From contig NZ_KB893653.1 in assembly GCF_000374145.1 (NCBI RefSeq), positions 381,495-445,494 on the forward strand: a stretch of 64,000 nucleotides of DNA, written 5' to 3'. Below the pieces are notes generated by a model. The model saw only the letters and a program-made list of their open reading frames with translations. It was not told where the DNA came from and did no database searches. Origin of the DNA: Neomegalonema perideroedes DSM 15528 (GTDB taxonomy: Bacteria > Pseudomonadota > Alphaproteobacteria > Rhodobacterales > Rhodobacteraceae). Shown piece by piece: positions 43,569-55,026 of the stretch (positions are counted from its first letter, which is position 1; each line of letters starts with the position of its first letter). A program made the position numbers and the translations under genes.

Positions 43569-45761
43569 ATGAACGGGACGCGGATTCCGGTTTTGCCGCC
43601 TCTGCCTTTCGAGGGGCCTCTGGATTATCTCGCGCCGGAGGGGCTCGCGCTCGCGCCGGGGACATGGGTCGAGACCAAGATCATGGGCCGCCGCACCATC
43701 GGCGTGGTCTGGGATCCGCCGCAAAGCGAGGAGGGCAGGCCGCCCGAGTCGAAGCTCAAGCCGATTCTGCGGGCTCTGGATCTGCCGCCGATGCGCGCCG
43801 AGACCCGCCGCTTTCTGGAGCGCATGGCCGATTATACGCTGACTCCGCTCGGCATGGCCTTGCGGCTGGGCGCCCGCGCGCCGGGGCTGGAGGCCCCGCC
43901 TCAGGAGAAACGCGGCTGGCGCTTGGCGGAGACTCCGCCGCCGGACGCGGACTCGACTCCGGCGCGTCGGCGCGTGCTGGCGGTCTTCGAGAACGGGCCG
44001 ATGCGGGCGCTCAGCTCCTCGGAGATCGCTATGGCGGCGGGCGTCAGCGCGGGCGTAGTGCAGGGCTTGGCCAAGATCGGGGCCTTGATCCCCGAGGCCA
44101 TGGCGCGCAAGGCGCCGGGCTCCGGGCTGAAGCCCGATCACGCCCCGCCCAAACTCAACCCCGATCAGGCCGAGGCCGCCGCGGCTTTGCGTCTGGCGGC
44201 GGCGGAAAGGCGCTATCAGGGGATTCTCCTCGACGGCGCGACGGGCTCCGGCAAGACGGAGACCTATCTCGAAGCCGTGGCCGAGACGATCCGACAGGGG
44301 CGTCAGGCGCTGGTGTTGTTGCCCGAGATCGCGTTGACCGCCGATTTCGCGTCGCGCGTCGAAAGGCGTTTCGGGGCCAAGGCAGCCGAATGGCATTCCG
44401 GCCTCAGCGGCCCGCAAAGAACCCGGCTCTGGCGCAGCGTCGCCGGGGGCGAGACGCAAGTGGTGATCGGGGCGCGCTCGGCGCTTTTCCTGCCCTTCGC
44501 GAATCTGGGTCTGGCGGTGGTCGATGAGGAGCATGACTCCAGCTATAAGCAGGAGGAGGTGGTTCTCTACAGCGCCCGCGACATGGCGGTGCTGCGCGGC
44601 GCGACCGAGGGCTTTCCGGTGGTCCTCGTCTCCGCGACGCCTTCGCTGGAGACTTGGGCCAACGCCGAATCCGGGCGCTATCGCCGCCTGAGCCTGCCCA
44701 TCCGCCATGGCGGCGCCAAGCCCCCCGAGATCCTCGCGGTCGATCTCCGCTTGGACCCTCCCGAGCGGGGCCGCTGGCTGAGTCCGAAATTGGTGGAGGC
44801 GGCGAAGGAATCTCTGGAGCGCGGAGAGCAGGCGCTGTTCTTCCTCAACCGCCGGGGCTACGCGCCTTTGACCATCTGCCGCACATGCGGCTGGCGGGCC
44901 GGATGCCCGCATTGCTCGGCCTGGCTGGTGGAGCATCGGGCGCGCGGACGCCTCGTCTGCCATCATTGCGGCCACGCCGAGCCGATTCCGCTCAAATGCC
45001 CCAAATGCGGGGCCGAGGATCAGATCGTCCCGGTCGGCCCCGGCGTGGAGCGCGTCGCGGAGGAGGCTAGGGCGCTGTTCCCGGAGGCGCGGCTCGCGGT
45101 GCTCTCCTCCGACCTCATGCCGGACGGCGCCGCCCTGCGCGCCGAGATCGCCCGAATCGCCGCCGGAGAGGCGGATCTGATCGTCGGCACCCAGATCGTC
45201 GCCAAGGGGCATCATTTTCCGAATCTCACCATGATGGGCGTGGTGGACGCCGACATCGGCCTTCAGGGCGGCGATCTGCGGGCGGGCGAACGCACGGTTC
45301 AGCTGCTCTTGCAGGCGGCGGGGCGCGTGGGCCGGGCCGAAAAGCCGGGCCGCGCCTTCCTTCAGACCACCGCGCCGGATCATCCGGTGATGAGGGCCAT
45401 TCTTTCAGGAGACGGCGAGGCCTTCCGCCGCGCCGAGGCCGAGTCGCGCCGCGAAACCGAGGATCCGCCCTATGGGCGCTTGGTCGCGGTGATCGTGGCG
45501 GGCGAATCCGAGGAGGAGGTCCGGGCGGCGGCTCAGGATCTGGCGCGGCGGGCGGACCCGATTCTCGATCTCGGCGCGACGCTCTACGGCCCTGCGCCCG
45601 CGCCTTTCGCGCGTTTGCGCGGAAAATGGCGCATGCGGCTGCTCGCGCGCTTCGAGCGCGCCCTTTCGCCGCAGAACGCCCTACGGGCATGGCGGGCGAG
45701 GGTGAAGCCCGCCTCGGGGGTGCGGATCGTCTTCGACGTTGATCCGCAATCCTTTCTCTAG
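43569..45761 (+). CDS. priA: Primosomal helicase PriA
   Basis: A 730-aa replication-restart helicase that reloads DnaB at stalled forks. The N-terminal DNA-binding domain begins RIPVLPPLPFEGPLDYLAPE. Helicase motifs: Walker A DGATGSGKTETYLEAVAE, DEEH in VVDEEHDSSYKQEEVVLYSA, and SATPSLETW. Between helicase lobes is the zinc module of paired cysteines: CRTCGWRAGCPHCSAW, LVCHHCGHAEPIPLKCPKCG. Late motifs QIVAKGHHFPNLTMMGVVDA and LLQAAGRVGRAEKPG complete it. ATG 43569 is the start; a 6-codon-longer option (43551) exists. Confidence 0.96.
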   Translation: MNGTRIPVLPPLPFEGPLDYLAPEGLALAPGTWVETKIMGRRTIGVVWDPPQSEEGRPPESKLKPILRALDLPPMRAETRRFLERMADYTLTPLGMALRLGARAPGLEAPPQEKRGWRLAETPPPDADSTPARRRVLAVFENGPMRALSSSEIAMAAGVSAGVVQGLAKIGALIPEAMARKAPGSGLKPDHAPPKLNPDQAEAAAALRLAAAERRYQGILLDGATGSGKTETYLEAVAETIRQGRQALVLLPEIALTADFASRVERRFGAKAAEWHSGLSGPQRTRLWRSVAGGETQVVIGARSALFLPFANLGLAVVDEEHDSSYKQEEVVLYSARDMAVLRGATEGFPVVLVSATPSLETWANAESGRYRRLSLPIRHGGAKPPEILAVDLRLDPPERGRWLSPKLVEAAKESLERGEQALFFLNRRGYAPLTICRTCGWRAGCPHCSAWLVEHRARGRLVCHHCGHAEPIPLKCPKCGAEDQIVPVGPGVERVAEEARALFPEARLAVLSSDLMPDGAALRAEIARIAAGEADLIVGTQIVAKGHHFPNLTMMGVVDADIGLQGGDLRAGERTVQLLLQAAGRVGRAEKPGRAFLQTTAPDHPVMRAILSGDGEAFRRAEAESRRETEDPPYGRLVAVIVAGESEEEVRAAAQDLARRADPILDLGATLYGPAPAPFARLRGKWRMRLLARFERALSPQNALRAWRARVKPASGVRIVFDVDPQSFL

Positions 45762-46065
45762 CCGCATTTCTCTGAAGCTTTTGCGAATCCTCCGGGAATC
45801 CGCTCCGAATCTCCGCCTGACCGCGCGGCGGGCGCGCCTCGGAGGCGCCGCGGGAGCCCCGGAGAAGGCCGCGGATGCGGCGAATTTCCCTCTTCAAGGC
45901 CCATCCTTTCGGCTCGCCCCCCGTTGCCTCCCGAAAAACCTTGTGTTAGCAAGCGCCCGGATCGGGGGAAAAAGCGAGGCGCAAGAGGCGCTCCGCGCGC
46001 AGACGCGCAATTTTCCGCGATCGACGCGATCTTTGATTGGCGCGATCTTTCGGAAAGGGGCGCAT
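45762..46065. promoter_or_regulatory. Upstream region of the ATP synthase operon
   Basis: About 300 bases without a gene between priA and atpH. An AT-leaning patch TTGCCT...CTTGTGTTAGCAAGC at 45924-45955 is the most promoter-like segment (a TTGCCT/TAGCAA pair is spaced 17), but the match to consensus is weak. The rest is GC-rich with no hairpin strong enough to call. Confidence 0.3.
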
Positions 46066-46625
46066 GTGACGCAAGGAACCGCCACGCTCGCCGGAGCTTC
46101 CGGCCGATACGCCTCCGCGCTGTTCGACCTCGCCGATGAGGCGGGCGCGCTGGATTCGGTCGAGCGCGAGTTGACCGCTCTGGGCGACCTCATCGCCTCA
46201 AATCCGGATCTGGGCCGCGTGGTCTCCAGCCCCGCCTATAGCCGGGAGGATCAGGGCCGCGTGATGGCCGCCCTCCTCGGCAAGCTGAACGCCTCCGAGC
46301 TTTCGCGCAAATTCGTCGGGCTGATGGCCGGCAAGGGCCGCCTGCATCTGCTGCCCTCCGCTCTGGAAGGCTTCAAGACGCTGCTCTCCGCCCATCGCGG
46401 GATCGTCGAGGCCGAAGTCGCCTCCGCCCGTCCGCTGGACGAAGCGCGCAAAGCCGAACTCATCCGCAGCCTTGAAGCCTCCGAAGGGCGCAAGGTCTCG
46501 CTGAAAACCCGCGTCGATCCCACGCTGCTGGGCGGCCTCGTGGTCAAGATCGGCAGCAAAATGATCGACGCCAGCTTGCGCGCCAAGCTCGCCCGCCTGC
46601 AACTCGTCATGAAAGAGGTCGGTAG

Positions 46626-46629
<4 letters not shown>
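46066..46629 (+). CDS. atpH: ATP synthase F1 subunit delta
   Basis: A 187-aa stator subunit linking the F1 head to the Fo b-subunits. [20 protein letters not shown] is the family N-terminus, and [20 protein letters not shown] plus [18 protein letters not shown] the conserved C-terminus. The start is GTG at 46066, with GGAAAGGGG at the right distance; upstream in-frame codons are not family-like. First gene of the F1 operon. The Fo genes are not in this window, the usual split arrangement in alphaproteobacteria. It overlaps atpA by ATGA. Confidence 0.95.
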
Positions 46630-48164
<1,535 letters not shown>

Positions 48165-48192
48165 GGCCTGTTGACCGAGAGGGGAAGCGGCC

Positions 48193-49083
48193 ATGCCGAG
48201 TCTGAAAAGTCTCAAGAACCGGATCAACAGCGTGAAGTCCACGCGGAAGATCACCAAGGCCATGCAGATGGTCGCGGCGGCTAAGCTCCGCCGCGCTCAG
48301 GAGGCCGCCGAAAGCGCCCGGCCCTACGCCGTGCGCATGGCGGCGGTGCTGGCCAATCTCGCGGGCTCGGCCAAGTCCGGCGCGGATGCTCATCCGCTGC
48401 TGGCGGGCCGGAGCGAGGAGAAGGTCCACCTTCTGGTGGTCGCCACCTCCGAGCGCGGCCTCGCGGGCGCCTTCAACAGCTCCATCGTGCGCCTCGCGCG
48501 CGAACACGCCCGGCGCCTGAAGGCCGAGGGCAAGACCGTGAAGATCCTGCCGGTCGGCAAAAAGGGCCGCGACGCCCTCAAGCGCGACTACGGCGACGCC
48601 TTTTACGGCAAGCCCATCGATTTTCAGGGCCTGAAGTCCGTCGGCTACGCTCAGGCGCAGCAGATCTCCGAGCGCGTGCTCGCGGGCTACGAGGCCGGGG
48701 ACTTCGACGTGGCGACCTATTTCTTCGCCACCTTCAAATCGGTGATCGCGCAGGAGCCGACCGCCCTGCGGATCATCCCCGCCGAGATCCCCGCCGCGCC
48801 GGAAGGCGCGGAGACCGGCGGCGCTTCGGCGCAATATGAATATGAGCCCGACGAGGCGACGATCCTTTCGGATCTGCTGCCGCGCAATCTGACCGCCCAG
48901 ATCTTCCGGGGTCTGCTGGAGAACGCCGCCTCCGAGCAGGGCGCGCGCATGTCCGCCATGGACAACGCCACGCGCAACGCCGGAGACATCATCAAGAAGC
49001 TGACGGTCGAATATAACCGTTCGCGTCAGGCGGCGATCACCAAAGAGCTCATCGAAATCATCTCCGGCGCCGAGGCGCTTTGA
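48193..49083 (+). CDS. atpG: ATP synthase F1 subunit gamma
   Basis: A 296-aa central rotor shaft. N-terminal helix [20 protein letters not shown] followed by [15 protein letters not shown], and C-terminal helix [20 protein letters not shown] ending [20 protein letters not shown], are the two coiled-coil halves conserved in all gamma subunits. Length is normal. The stop overlaps the start of the DUF2939 gene by a single base (TGATG), so the inserted gene is translationally coupled to gamma. Confidence 0.97.
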   Translation: MPSLKSLKNRINSVKSTRKITKAMQMVAAAKLRRAQEAAESARPYAVRMAAVLANLAGSAKSGADAHPLLAGRSEEKVHLLVVATSERGLAGAFNSSIVRLAREHARRLKAEGKTVKILPVGKKGRDALKRDYGDAFYGKPIDFQGLKSVGYAQAQQISERVLAGYEAGDFDVATYFFATFKSVIAQEPTALRIIPAEIPAAPEGAETGGASAQYEYEPDEATILSDLLPRNLTAQIFRGLLENAASEQGARMSAMDNATRNAGDIIKKLTVEYNRSRQAAITKELIEIISGAEAL

Positions 49084-49646
49084 TGAGGCGCCTTCTCCTT
49101 CTGGCCGCGGTCGCGGCCCTCGGCTATCTCGCTTGGCCCTATTGGTGCGCCTACAGCCTCGCCAAAGGGGCCGAGACGGGCGACCGGGCGGCGCTTGAGC
49201 GTTACGTCGACTGGCCCGCGCTGCGGCTTTCGGCGAAGGAGGAGGTGGGCGGCGCCCTCATGGCGGCGCAAGGCGCCTTAGGGGGCTTGGGCGGAGCGGC
49301 GGGCTTCGGCCCGAGCGCGGCGGATCTCGGCGCGGCGCTGGTGGGGCAGGCGGTGGACGCCGCCCTCACGCCGGAGGGCGTGGCCGAAATGATCGCGCGC
49401 TCCAAGCGCGGCGGCGCCTCAGGCGGCGGCGCGGCGGCGAATGCGGGCGCGAGCTTCGGGGGAGCCATCCCCGCGGAGTTCTCGCGCGAGAACGTCAAAT
49501 GGGCCTTTTTCGAGAGCCCGACCTCCTTCGTCGTCGATCTGGCGCCGAGGGCGGACCGCGAAGAGATCGTGAAGCTGCGGTTCAGGCTCGACGGCTTCGT
49601 CTGGAAGCTGTCGGACGTCGATCTGCCGCAGAACTTCAGCTTGTGA
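49083..49646 (+). CDS. DUF2939-like membrane-anchored protein inside the atp operon
   Basis: A 187-aa protein starting [20 protein letters not shown], an uncleaved signal-anchor or signal peptide. Then come YSLAKGAETGDRAALERYVD and WPALRLSAKEEVGGAL, followed by a Gly/Ala-rich middle (about 65-125) and a C-terminal strand-rich domain (WAFFESPTSFVVDLAPRADR, LKLRFRLDGF-type repeats ending VWKLSDVDLPQNF). The outline fits DUF2939 as I recall it. It lies between atpG (TGATG overlap) and atpD (35 bases on), on the same strand, so it must be co-transcribed with ATP synthase. Known F1 operons run atpG-atpD directly. A role in F1Fo assembly or regulation is inference only. Confidence 0.8.
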   Translation: MRRLLLLAAVAALGYLAWPYWCAYSLAKGAETGDRAALERYVDWPALRLSAKEEVGGALMAAQGALGGLGGAAGFGPSAADLGAALVGQAVDAALTPEGVAEMIARSKRGGASGGGAAANAGASFGGAIPAEFSRENVKWAFFESPTSFVVDLAPRADREEIVKLRFRLDGFVWKLSDVDLPQNFSL

Positions 49647-49660
49647 ACTACGACGGATAA

Positions 49661-51109
<1,449 letters not shown>

Positions 51110-51184
51110 CCGGTCTGAACCTTCTGCGCGGGGCGTTCCGACGCCCCGCTGCGGTCTGACCCGCGCTCACGAAGAGGACGCCCC

Positions 51185-51589
51185 ATGGCCGACAGCCTGA
51201 CTTTCGATCTGGTCTCGCCCGCGAAGAAGCTCGCCTCCTTCCCGGTCTCGCAGGTGGTGATTCCCTCCGCGGCGGGCGACATGACCGCCATGCCGGGCCA
51301 CGCCCCCGCCGTGGCGACGCTGCGGCCCGGTCTGGTGCGCGCCTTCACCGCCGAGGGCGAAAAAGCCTATCTGGTGATCGGCGGCTTCGCCGAGATCTCC
51401 GGTTCGAGCGTGACCGTGCTGGCCGAAGAGGCCGAGCCGCGCGAGGGCGTCGACGCCGCGCGCGTGGCCGATCTCGTGGCGAAGCAGGAGAAGCTGGCGG
51501 CCTCTCTGGAGGCTGAAAGCGACGCCCGCCGCGCCGCCGAGGCCCGGCTCAACGATCTGCGCAATCTGGAGATTCTGGTCCGCGCCTGA
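51185..51589 (+). CDS. atpC: ATP synthase F1 subunit epsilon
   Basis: A 134-aa rotor-foot subunit. LTFDLVSPAKKLASFPVSQV and the beta-sandwich signature IPSAAGDMTAMPGHAPAVAT, then YLVIGGFAEISGSSVTVLAE, are typical, with the C-terminal helical hairpin AKQEKLAASLEAESDARRAA. The 75-base gap after atpD contains no gene. It ends the operon ahead of a terminator at 51631. Confidence 0.95.
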   Translation: MADSLTFDLVSPAKKLASFPVSQVVIPSAAGDMTAMPGHAPAVATLRPGLVRAFTAEGEKAYLVIGGFAEISGSSVTVLAEEAEPREGVDAARVADLVAKQEKLAASLEAESDARRAAEARLNDLRNLEILVRA

Positions 51590-51630
51590 CGCGCCGCCTG
51601 AAATCCCGACGCGATCCCGACGATCTTCCG

Positions 51631-51669
51631 CCCCCTTTCGCGCCCCGCGCGGGAGGGGGTTCTTCTTTG
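51631..51669 (+). terminator. Intrinsic terminator of the atp operon
   Basis: CCCCCT (51631-51636) pairs with AGGGGG (51654-51659), with additional CGCG pairing inside, followed by TTCTTCTTT. It lies 42 bases after the atpC stop. Confidence 0.8.
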
Positions 51670-51793
51670 CGCGATTCCTCGCATTTTAGCTATCTCGCGC
51701 CGCGCCGCTTCGGCGGACGCGGAACGAATAAATCTCCCCGCAAGAGGCCCGCGCCATGCTGCCCTCAGGATTTTGACGGCGGGGGCTGAGAAG

Positions 51794-52138
51794 ATGACCG
51801 AATCCGCGCAGCCTGTGCTGGACGCTCAGGCGCTGAACGACAACACCATGTCCGACCGCAGCTTGCAGGCCGAGCTTTTCGAGATCTTCTTCGATCAGGC
51901 GACGCATTACCTCGACATGCTGCGGGAATCGGCGGTCGCGCGCGATCCCGAAGCTTGGGCGGGCGCCGCCCATGGGCTGCGCGGCGCCGCTCTGGCGCTG
52001 GGTCTGACGCGTCTGGCGCGGCGCGCGGCGCGGGCCGAGGTCTCGCCGCCCCAGATCGAGGCGGCGGGGATTCTGGCGGCGACGCTGGAGGAATCCCGCC
52101 TCGCCGCCCGCCGCTATCTGGAGGAGAGCGCGGCCTGA
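51794..52138 (+). CDS. Stand-alone Hpt phosphotransfer-domain protein
   Basis: A 114-aa four-helix-bundle protein. LQAELFEIFFDQATHYLDML starts the bundle, and H60 in GAAHGLRGAALALGLTRLAR is the phospho-accepting histidine (HxLRGAA pattern). It is expected to relay phosphate between a hybrid kinase and a response regulator. No partner is adjacent; the CckA-type kinase is 6 kb away, but its known relay uses ChpT, a different fold. The start ATG 51794 has CTGAGAAG upstream; the frame opens 7 codons earlier. Confidence 0.8.
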   Translation: MTESAQPVLDAQALNDNTMSDRSLQAELFEIFFDQATHYLDMLRESAVARDPEAWAGAAHGLRGAALALGLTRLARRAARAEVSPPQIEAAGILAATLEESRLAARRYLEESAA

Positions 52139-52161
52139 GAGGCCGCGCCTCCCGAAGAAGC

Positions 52162-52764
52162 TTATTGCGGCATTTCGGCCATCAGGCGGGTCACGACCGC
52201 TTTTTGGAACTCCTCCATCTGGGGGCCGAAGATTTCGAAGGTCTTTTGGGTGAAGGGCGCGGTTTTGACCGCCATGCTCGCGCCTTCGGGCGATTCGTAG
52301 AAGGCGATCATCGCCTGAAGCTCCTCCGCCGAATAGGTGGCGGCGGCGCTTTCGATCATGGCCTCCTCCATGCCGGGGCGGATCTTGGCGAATTCCTCGC
52401 TGAGGATCGTCGCGAGCTGCTTGCGGATCTCCTCAGGAAGGGAGTCCTGCATGGCCATCATCGAATCGATGACGTTGCCGCCGTAAAGATCGTCGTTCAT
52501 CTTCTGAATGGCGGGCAGGCTGAGATAGCGCGCGGCGAGCTCGCGGGTTTCTTCGGTGGCTTCGGAAGCCGCCTCCTCCGCCGCCTCTTCGGCTTCTTCA
52601 GCCGCAGCCTCTTCGACAGCCTCAGACGTCGCGGCTTCTTCGCCCTCGGCGAGGGGGGCGGCTTCTTCGGTCTTGGGCGCGGCGGCGGGCTCTTCGGCCT
52701 TCAGAGGGGCGGCGACGAAGGCGGCGAGGCTCGCGGCCAACAGGAAACGCGGAAGCTGAGACAT
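52162..52764 (-). CDS. Secreted DUF2059 protein with Glu/Ala-rich linker
   Basis: A 200-aa exported protein. Signal peptide MSQLPRFLLAASLAAFVAAP, then a striking low-complexity segment of Glu and Ala (about residues 24-70, e.g. EEAAAEEAEEAAEEAASEAT). The DUF2059 domain follows: ELAARYLSLPAIQKMNDDLY, EFAKIRPGMEEAMIESAAAT, YSAEELQAMIAFYESPEGAS and a C-terminal KTFEIFGPQMEEFQ. The domain is common in periplasmic proteins of unknown role. It is convergent with the Hpt gene (23-base gap). Confidence 0.85.
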   Translation of the reverse strand: MSQLPRFLLAASLAAFVAAPLKAEEPAAAPKTEEAAPLAEGEEAATSEAVEEAAAEEAEEAAEEAASEATEETRELAARYLSLPAIQKMNDDLYGGNVIDSMMAMQDSLPEEIRKQLATILSEEFAKIRPGMEEAMIESAAATYSAEELQAMIAFYESPEGASMAVKTAPFTQKTFEIFGPQMEEFQKAVVTRLMAEMPQ

Positions 52765-52969
52765 GATTCCTCCTTAAGGCGCGTCAGGGCGCCGGGGGAG
52801 AAATAGGCGCTCCGGAGGCCGCCGCCTAGCCTTCCGCGTGGAGACTCCGGCGGGCGGGCCCCGGAGTTTGGTCTTATCCGAAGGCGTAGGTTTTGCGCTT
52901 GCCTTGGCGGGGGCAAGCTTCCTATGCCCTGAATGGACCCTCCGCAGCTGATTCCCAAGGCGATCCTTC

Positions 52970-53581
52970 ATGTCCAAATCCGAGCCCGAGGCCGCTCCGC
53001 CGATCAACATCTGCCTCTATTGCGGCGCCGCCGGCGGGCGGGATCCCGCTTATCTCGATTCGGCGCGGCGGTTCGGCCGGGCTCTGGGCGCGGCGGGGGC
53101 GCGTCTGGTCTATGGCGGGGGCGGAGACGGCATGATGGGCGCCGCCGCCACGGCCTGCATGGCGGCCGGAGGCGAGGCCATCGGAATCATCCCCCGGACC
53201 ATGGTGCGGCGGGAATGGGCGAAGAAGGATCTGACTCAGCTTCTGGTCGTCGAATCCATGCATACGCGCAAATCGGTCATGGCCTCCAACGCCGAGGGCT
53301 TCGCGGTTCTGCCGGGCGGAATCGGCACGCTGGACGAATTCTTCGAGATCCTCGTTTGGGGCCATCTGAGCTTTCACGCCAAGCCCATAGCCCTGATCGA
53401 CGTGAAGGGCTATTGGGATCCGTTGCTGAAGTTTCTGGATCACTCCGTGGAGGAGGGCTTCACCGCCCCCCGCGCGCGGGAGCGCTTCTTCCTCGCGCCC
53501 GATCCCGAGACGGCGGCGGCGGAGCTGATCCGCGGCGCCGAGGCTCTGCGCGCCGCCCCTCAGAGAGGAAAAGGCGCGTGA
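52970..53581 (+). CDS. LOG-family phosphoribohydrolase-like protein
   Basis: A 203-aa Rossmann-fold protein of the TIGR00730/LOG family. NICLYCGAAGGRDPAYLDSA, RLVYGGGGDGMMGAAATACM (the usual GLMG is GMMG here), MHTRKSVMASNAEGFAVLPG and the nucleotide-binding catalytic motif PGGIGTLDEFFEILVWGHLS. Family members cleave nucleoside monophosphates at the glycosidic bond, including cytokinin riboside phosphates. Its last codons overlap the GNAT gene (GTGA). Confidence 0.9.
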   Translation: MSKSEPEAAPPINICLYCGAAGGRDPAYLDSARRFGRALGAAGARLVYGGGGDGMMGAAATACMAAGGEAIGIIPRTMVRREWAKKDLTQLLVVESMHTRKSVMASNAEGFAVLPGGIGTLDEFFEILVWGHLSFHAKPIALIDVKGYWDPLLKFLDHSVEEGFTAPRARERFFLAPDPETAAAELIRGAEALRAAPQRGKGA

Positions 53582-54171
53582 GCGAAGGGAAGCTCCTCAG
53601 CTACGTCGTGACCTATCTGGAGATGGCCGCGCCGCCTGCGCGGCCCGCGCCTCCGGCTCCGGCGGGGCCGCGGACGGGGAATCTGGCCCTGATGAAGGCC
53701 GAGAAGCCTTCGGCGGGCTATTTCCTCTATCTTTATCGGGCGGTGGGCGCGCGCTGGCAATGGAGCGACTGGCTGGCGCGTCCGCGCGCCGAGGCCGCGG
53801 CCTTCGCGGGAGATCCGCAGGTGGAGACCTTCGTCCTCTATCGCGAGGGGGCTCCGGCGGGCTTCTTCATGCTGGATTTCCGCGGCCGCGCAGGCGAAGC
53901 GGGGGCGGGAGAGGGGGCGGAGAGGCCCGAATCTTGCGAGCTCGCTTATTTGGGATTGGTCGAGTCGGCTCAGGGCCTGGGCTTGGGCGGCTGGCTTCTG
54001 GGAACGGCTCAGGCCCGCGCCTGGGAGCGGCCGATTCGCCGTCTGATCGTCGAGACCTGCACGCTCGATCATCCGGGCGCCTTGGCGCTCTATCAGAAAG
54101 CCGGCTTCGTTCCGACGGGGCGGGCCGAGAAAACGCGCCGCTTCATGGATCCGGAAATCTTCGGATTCTGA
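53578..54171 (+). CDS. GNAT-family N-acetyltransferase
   Basis: A 197-aa acetyltransferase. The start is GTG 53578, overlapping the LOG stop. VSEGKLLSYVVTYLEMAAPP and a Pro-rich link lead to the acyl-CoA core: ETFVLYREGAPAGFFMLDFR, LAYLGLVESAQGLGLGGWLL (the Q/R-x-x-G-x-G/A acetyl-CoA loop), then VETCTLDHPGALALYQKAGF. The N-terminal part has LYRAVGARWQWSDWLARPRA. The acceptor is unknown. Coupling to the LOG gene suggests joint function in nucleotide or small-molecule metabolism, but that is inferred. Confidence 0.87.
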   Translation: MSEGKLLSYVVTYLEMAAPPARPAPPAPAGPRTGNLALMKAEKPSAGYFLYLYRAVGARWQWSDWLARPRAEAAAFAGDPQVETFVLYREGAPAGFFMLDFRGRAGEAGAGEGAERPESCELAYLGLVESAQGLGLGGWLLGTAQARAWERPIRRLIVETCTLDHPGALALYQKAGFVPTGRAEKTRRFMDPEIFGF

Positions 54172-54272
54172 TCGGGACGCGGGCGCCTGCGGCCCCGCGG
54201 CTCTTGGCGAGCGGCTGATTTATGTTATGCCTCTGCGCGCGAAAGCGGCGAGTCGCTTCAGGATAAGGTGCG

Positions 54273-54866
54273 ATGGATATATCTCCGAATGTGATCGACG
54301 GCGTCGTGATCGGCGTGATCTTCGTCTCGGCGATCCTCGCCTGGTCGCGAGGCTTCACGCGCGAGACGCTGGGTCTGGTGGGCTGGGCTCTGGCCGCCGC
54401 GGGCGCCGCCGCCGCCGCGCCGCTGCTGATGCCCTATATGACCAAGCTGCCGGTGGTCGGGGGCATGCTGACCGGCAATTGCACCTTCACGCTCGCGGCC
54501 GCCTTTCTGATCGCTTTCGCGGTGCTTCTGGCGATTCTGGGCATCCTCACGCCTTCGCTCGGCGACGCGGTGCGCAGCTCGGCCATCGGCGGGCTCGACA
54601 AGGCTCTGGGCTTCCTCTTCGGCGCGGCGCGCGGCGTGCTGCTGGTGGCGGTGGCGGCTTGGGCGCTGCATGCTCTGGGGCTGAGCGACAGCCTCGCCCT
54701 GCAGGAGGCCCGCACGGGCGGCTTTCTGAACGATCTGCGCAATGGTCTGGCCGAGGCTCTGCCGACCGAGGCCCCCGCTTGGGCCTCCGGCCGCCTCGAC
54801 GGGCTGCTCTCGACCTGCGCGCCGACCTCCGCCCCCACGGCCGGGACCGCGACCGAACAATTGTGA
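54273..54866 (+). CDS. cvpA: CvpA family membrane protein
   Basis: A 197-aa inner-membrane protein with four hydrophobic segments: VIDGVVIGVIFVSAILAWSR, LGLVGWALAAAGAAAAAPLL, CTFTLAAAFLIAFAVLLAIL, and GAARGVLLVAVAAWALHALG. The RGFTRETLGL loop and GGLDKALGFLFGAARG are family signatures. CvpA is required for envelope robustness and colicin V export in E. coli, where it also precedes purF. The cvpA-purF order is preserved here. ATG 54273 has AGGATAAGG upstream. Confidence 0.92.
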   Translation: MDISPNVIDGVVIGVIFVSAILAWSRGFTRETLGLVGWALAAAGAAAAAPLLMPYMTKLPVVGGMLTGNCTFTLAAAFLIAFAVLLAILGILTPSLGDAVRSSAIGGLDKALGFLFGAARGVLLVAVAAWALHALGLSDSLALQEARTGGFLNDLRNGLAEALPTEAPAWASGRLDGLLSTCAPTSAPTAGTATEQL

Positions 54867-54880
54867 GGCGCGCTTCAGGA

Positions 54881-54896
54881 GCGGCCTCCGGGCCGC
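54881..54896 (+). other. Hairpin after cvpA
   Basis: GCGGCC (54881-54886), TCCG loop, GGCCGC (54891-54896), then CCCTTCTC. A weak terminator or attenuator between cvpA and purF. Confidence 0.35.
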
Positions 54897-54909
54897 CCCT
54901 TCTCCGGCG

Positions 54910-54935
54910 GCCTCTTGGATTCGCCTCTTGGATTC
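54910..54935. repeat. Two perfect 13-bp tandem repeats upstream of purF
   Basis: GCCTCTTGGATTC occurs at 54910-54922 and again immediately at 54923-54935. It could be a duplicated binding site or a slippage product; no regulator is identified. Confidence 0.7.
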
Positions 54936-54974
54936 GGAGGCGCGCTTCCTTAATGACGCGACGCGGCCTGTTTC

Positions 54975-54994
54975 GAAAGGCGATCCCGCCTTTC
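54975..54994 (+). other. Hairpin in the purF leader
   Basis: GAAAGGCG (54975-54982), ATCC loop, CGCCTTTC (54987-54994): a perfect 8-bp stem ending 18 bases before the AAGGAG ribosome site. It may stabilise or regulate the purF leader; it does not resemble a known purine riboswitch. Confidence 0.4.
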
Positions 54995-55026
54995 AGGCGA
55001 AGCCGCGCTCCAAGGAGATGACGCTC

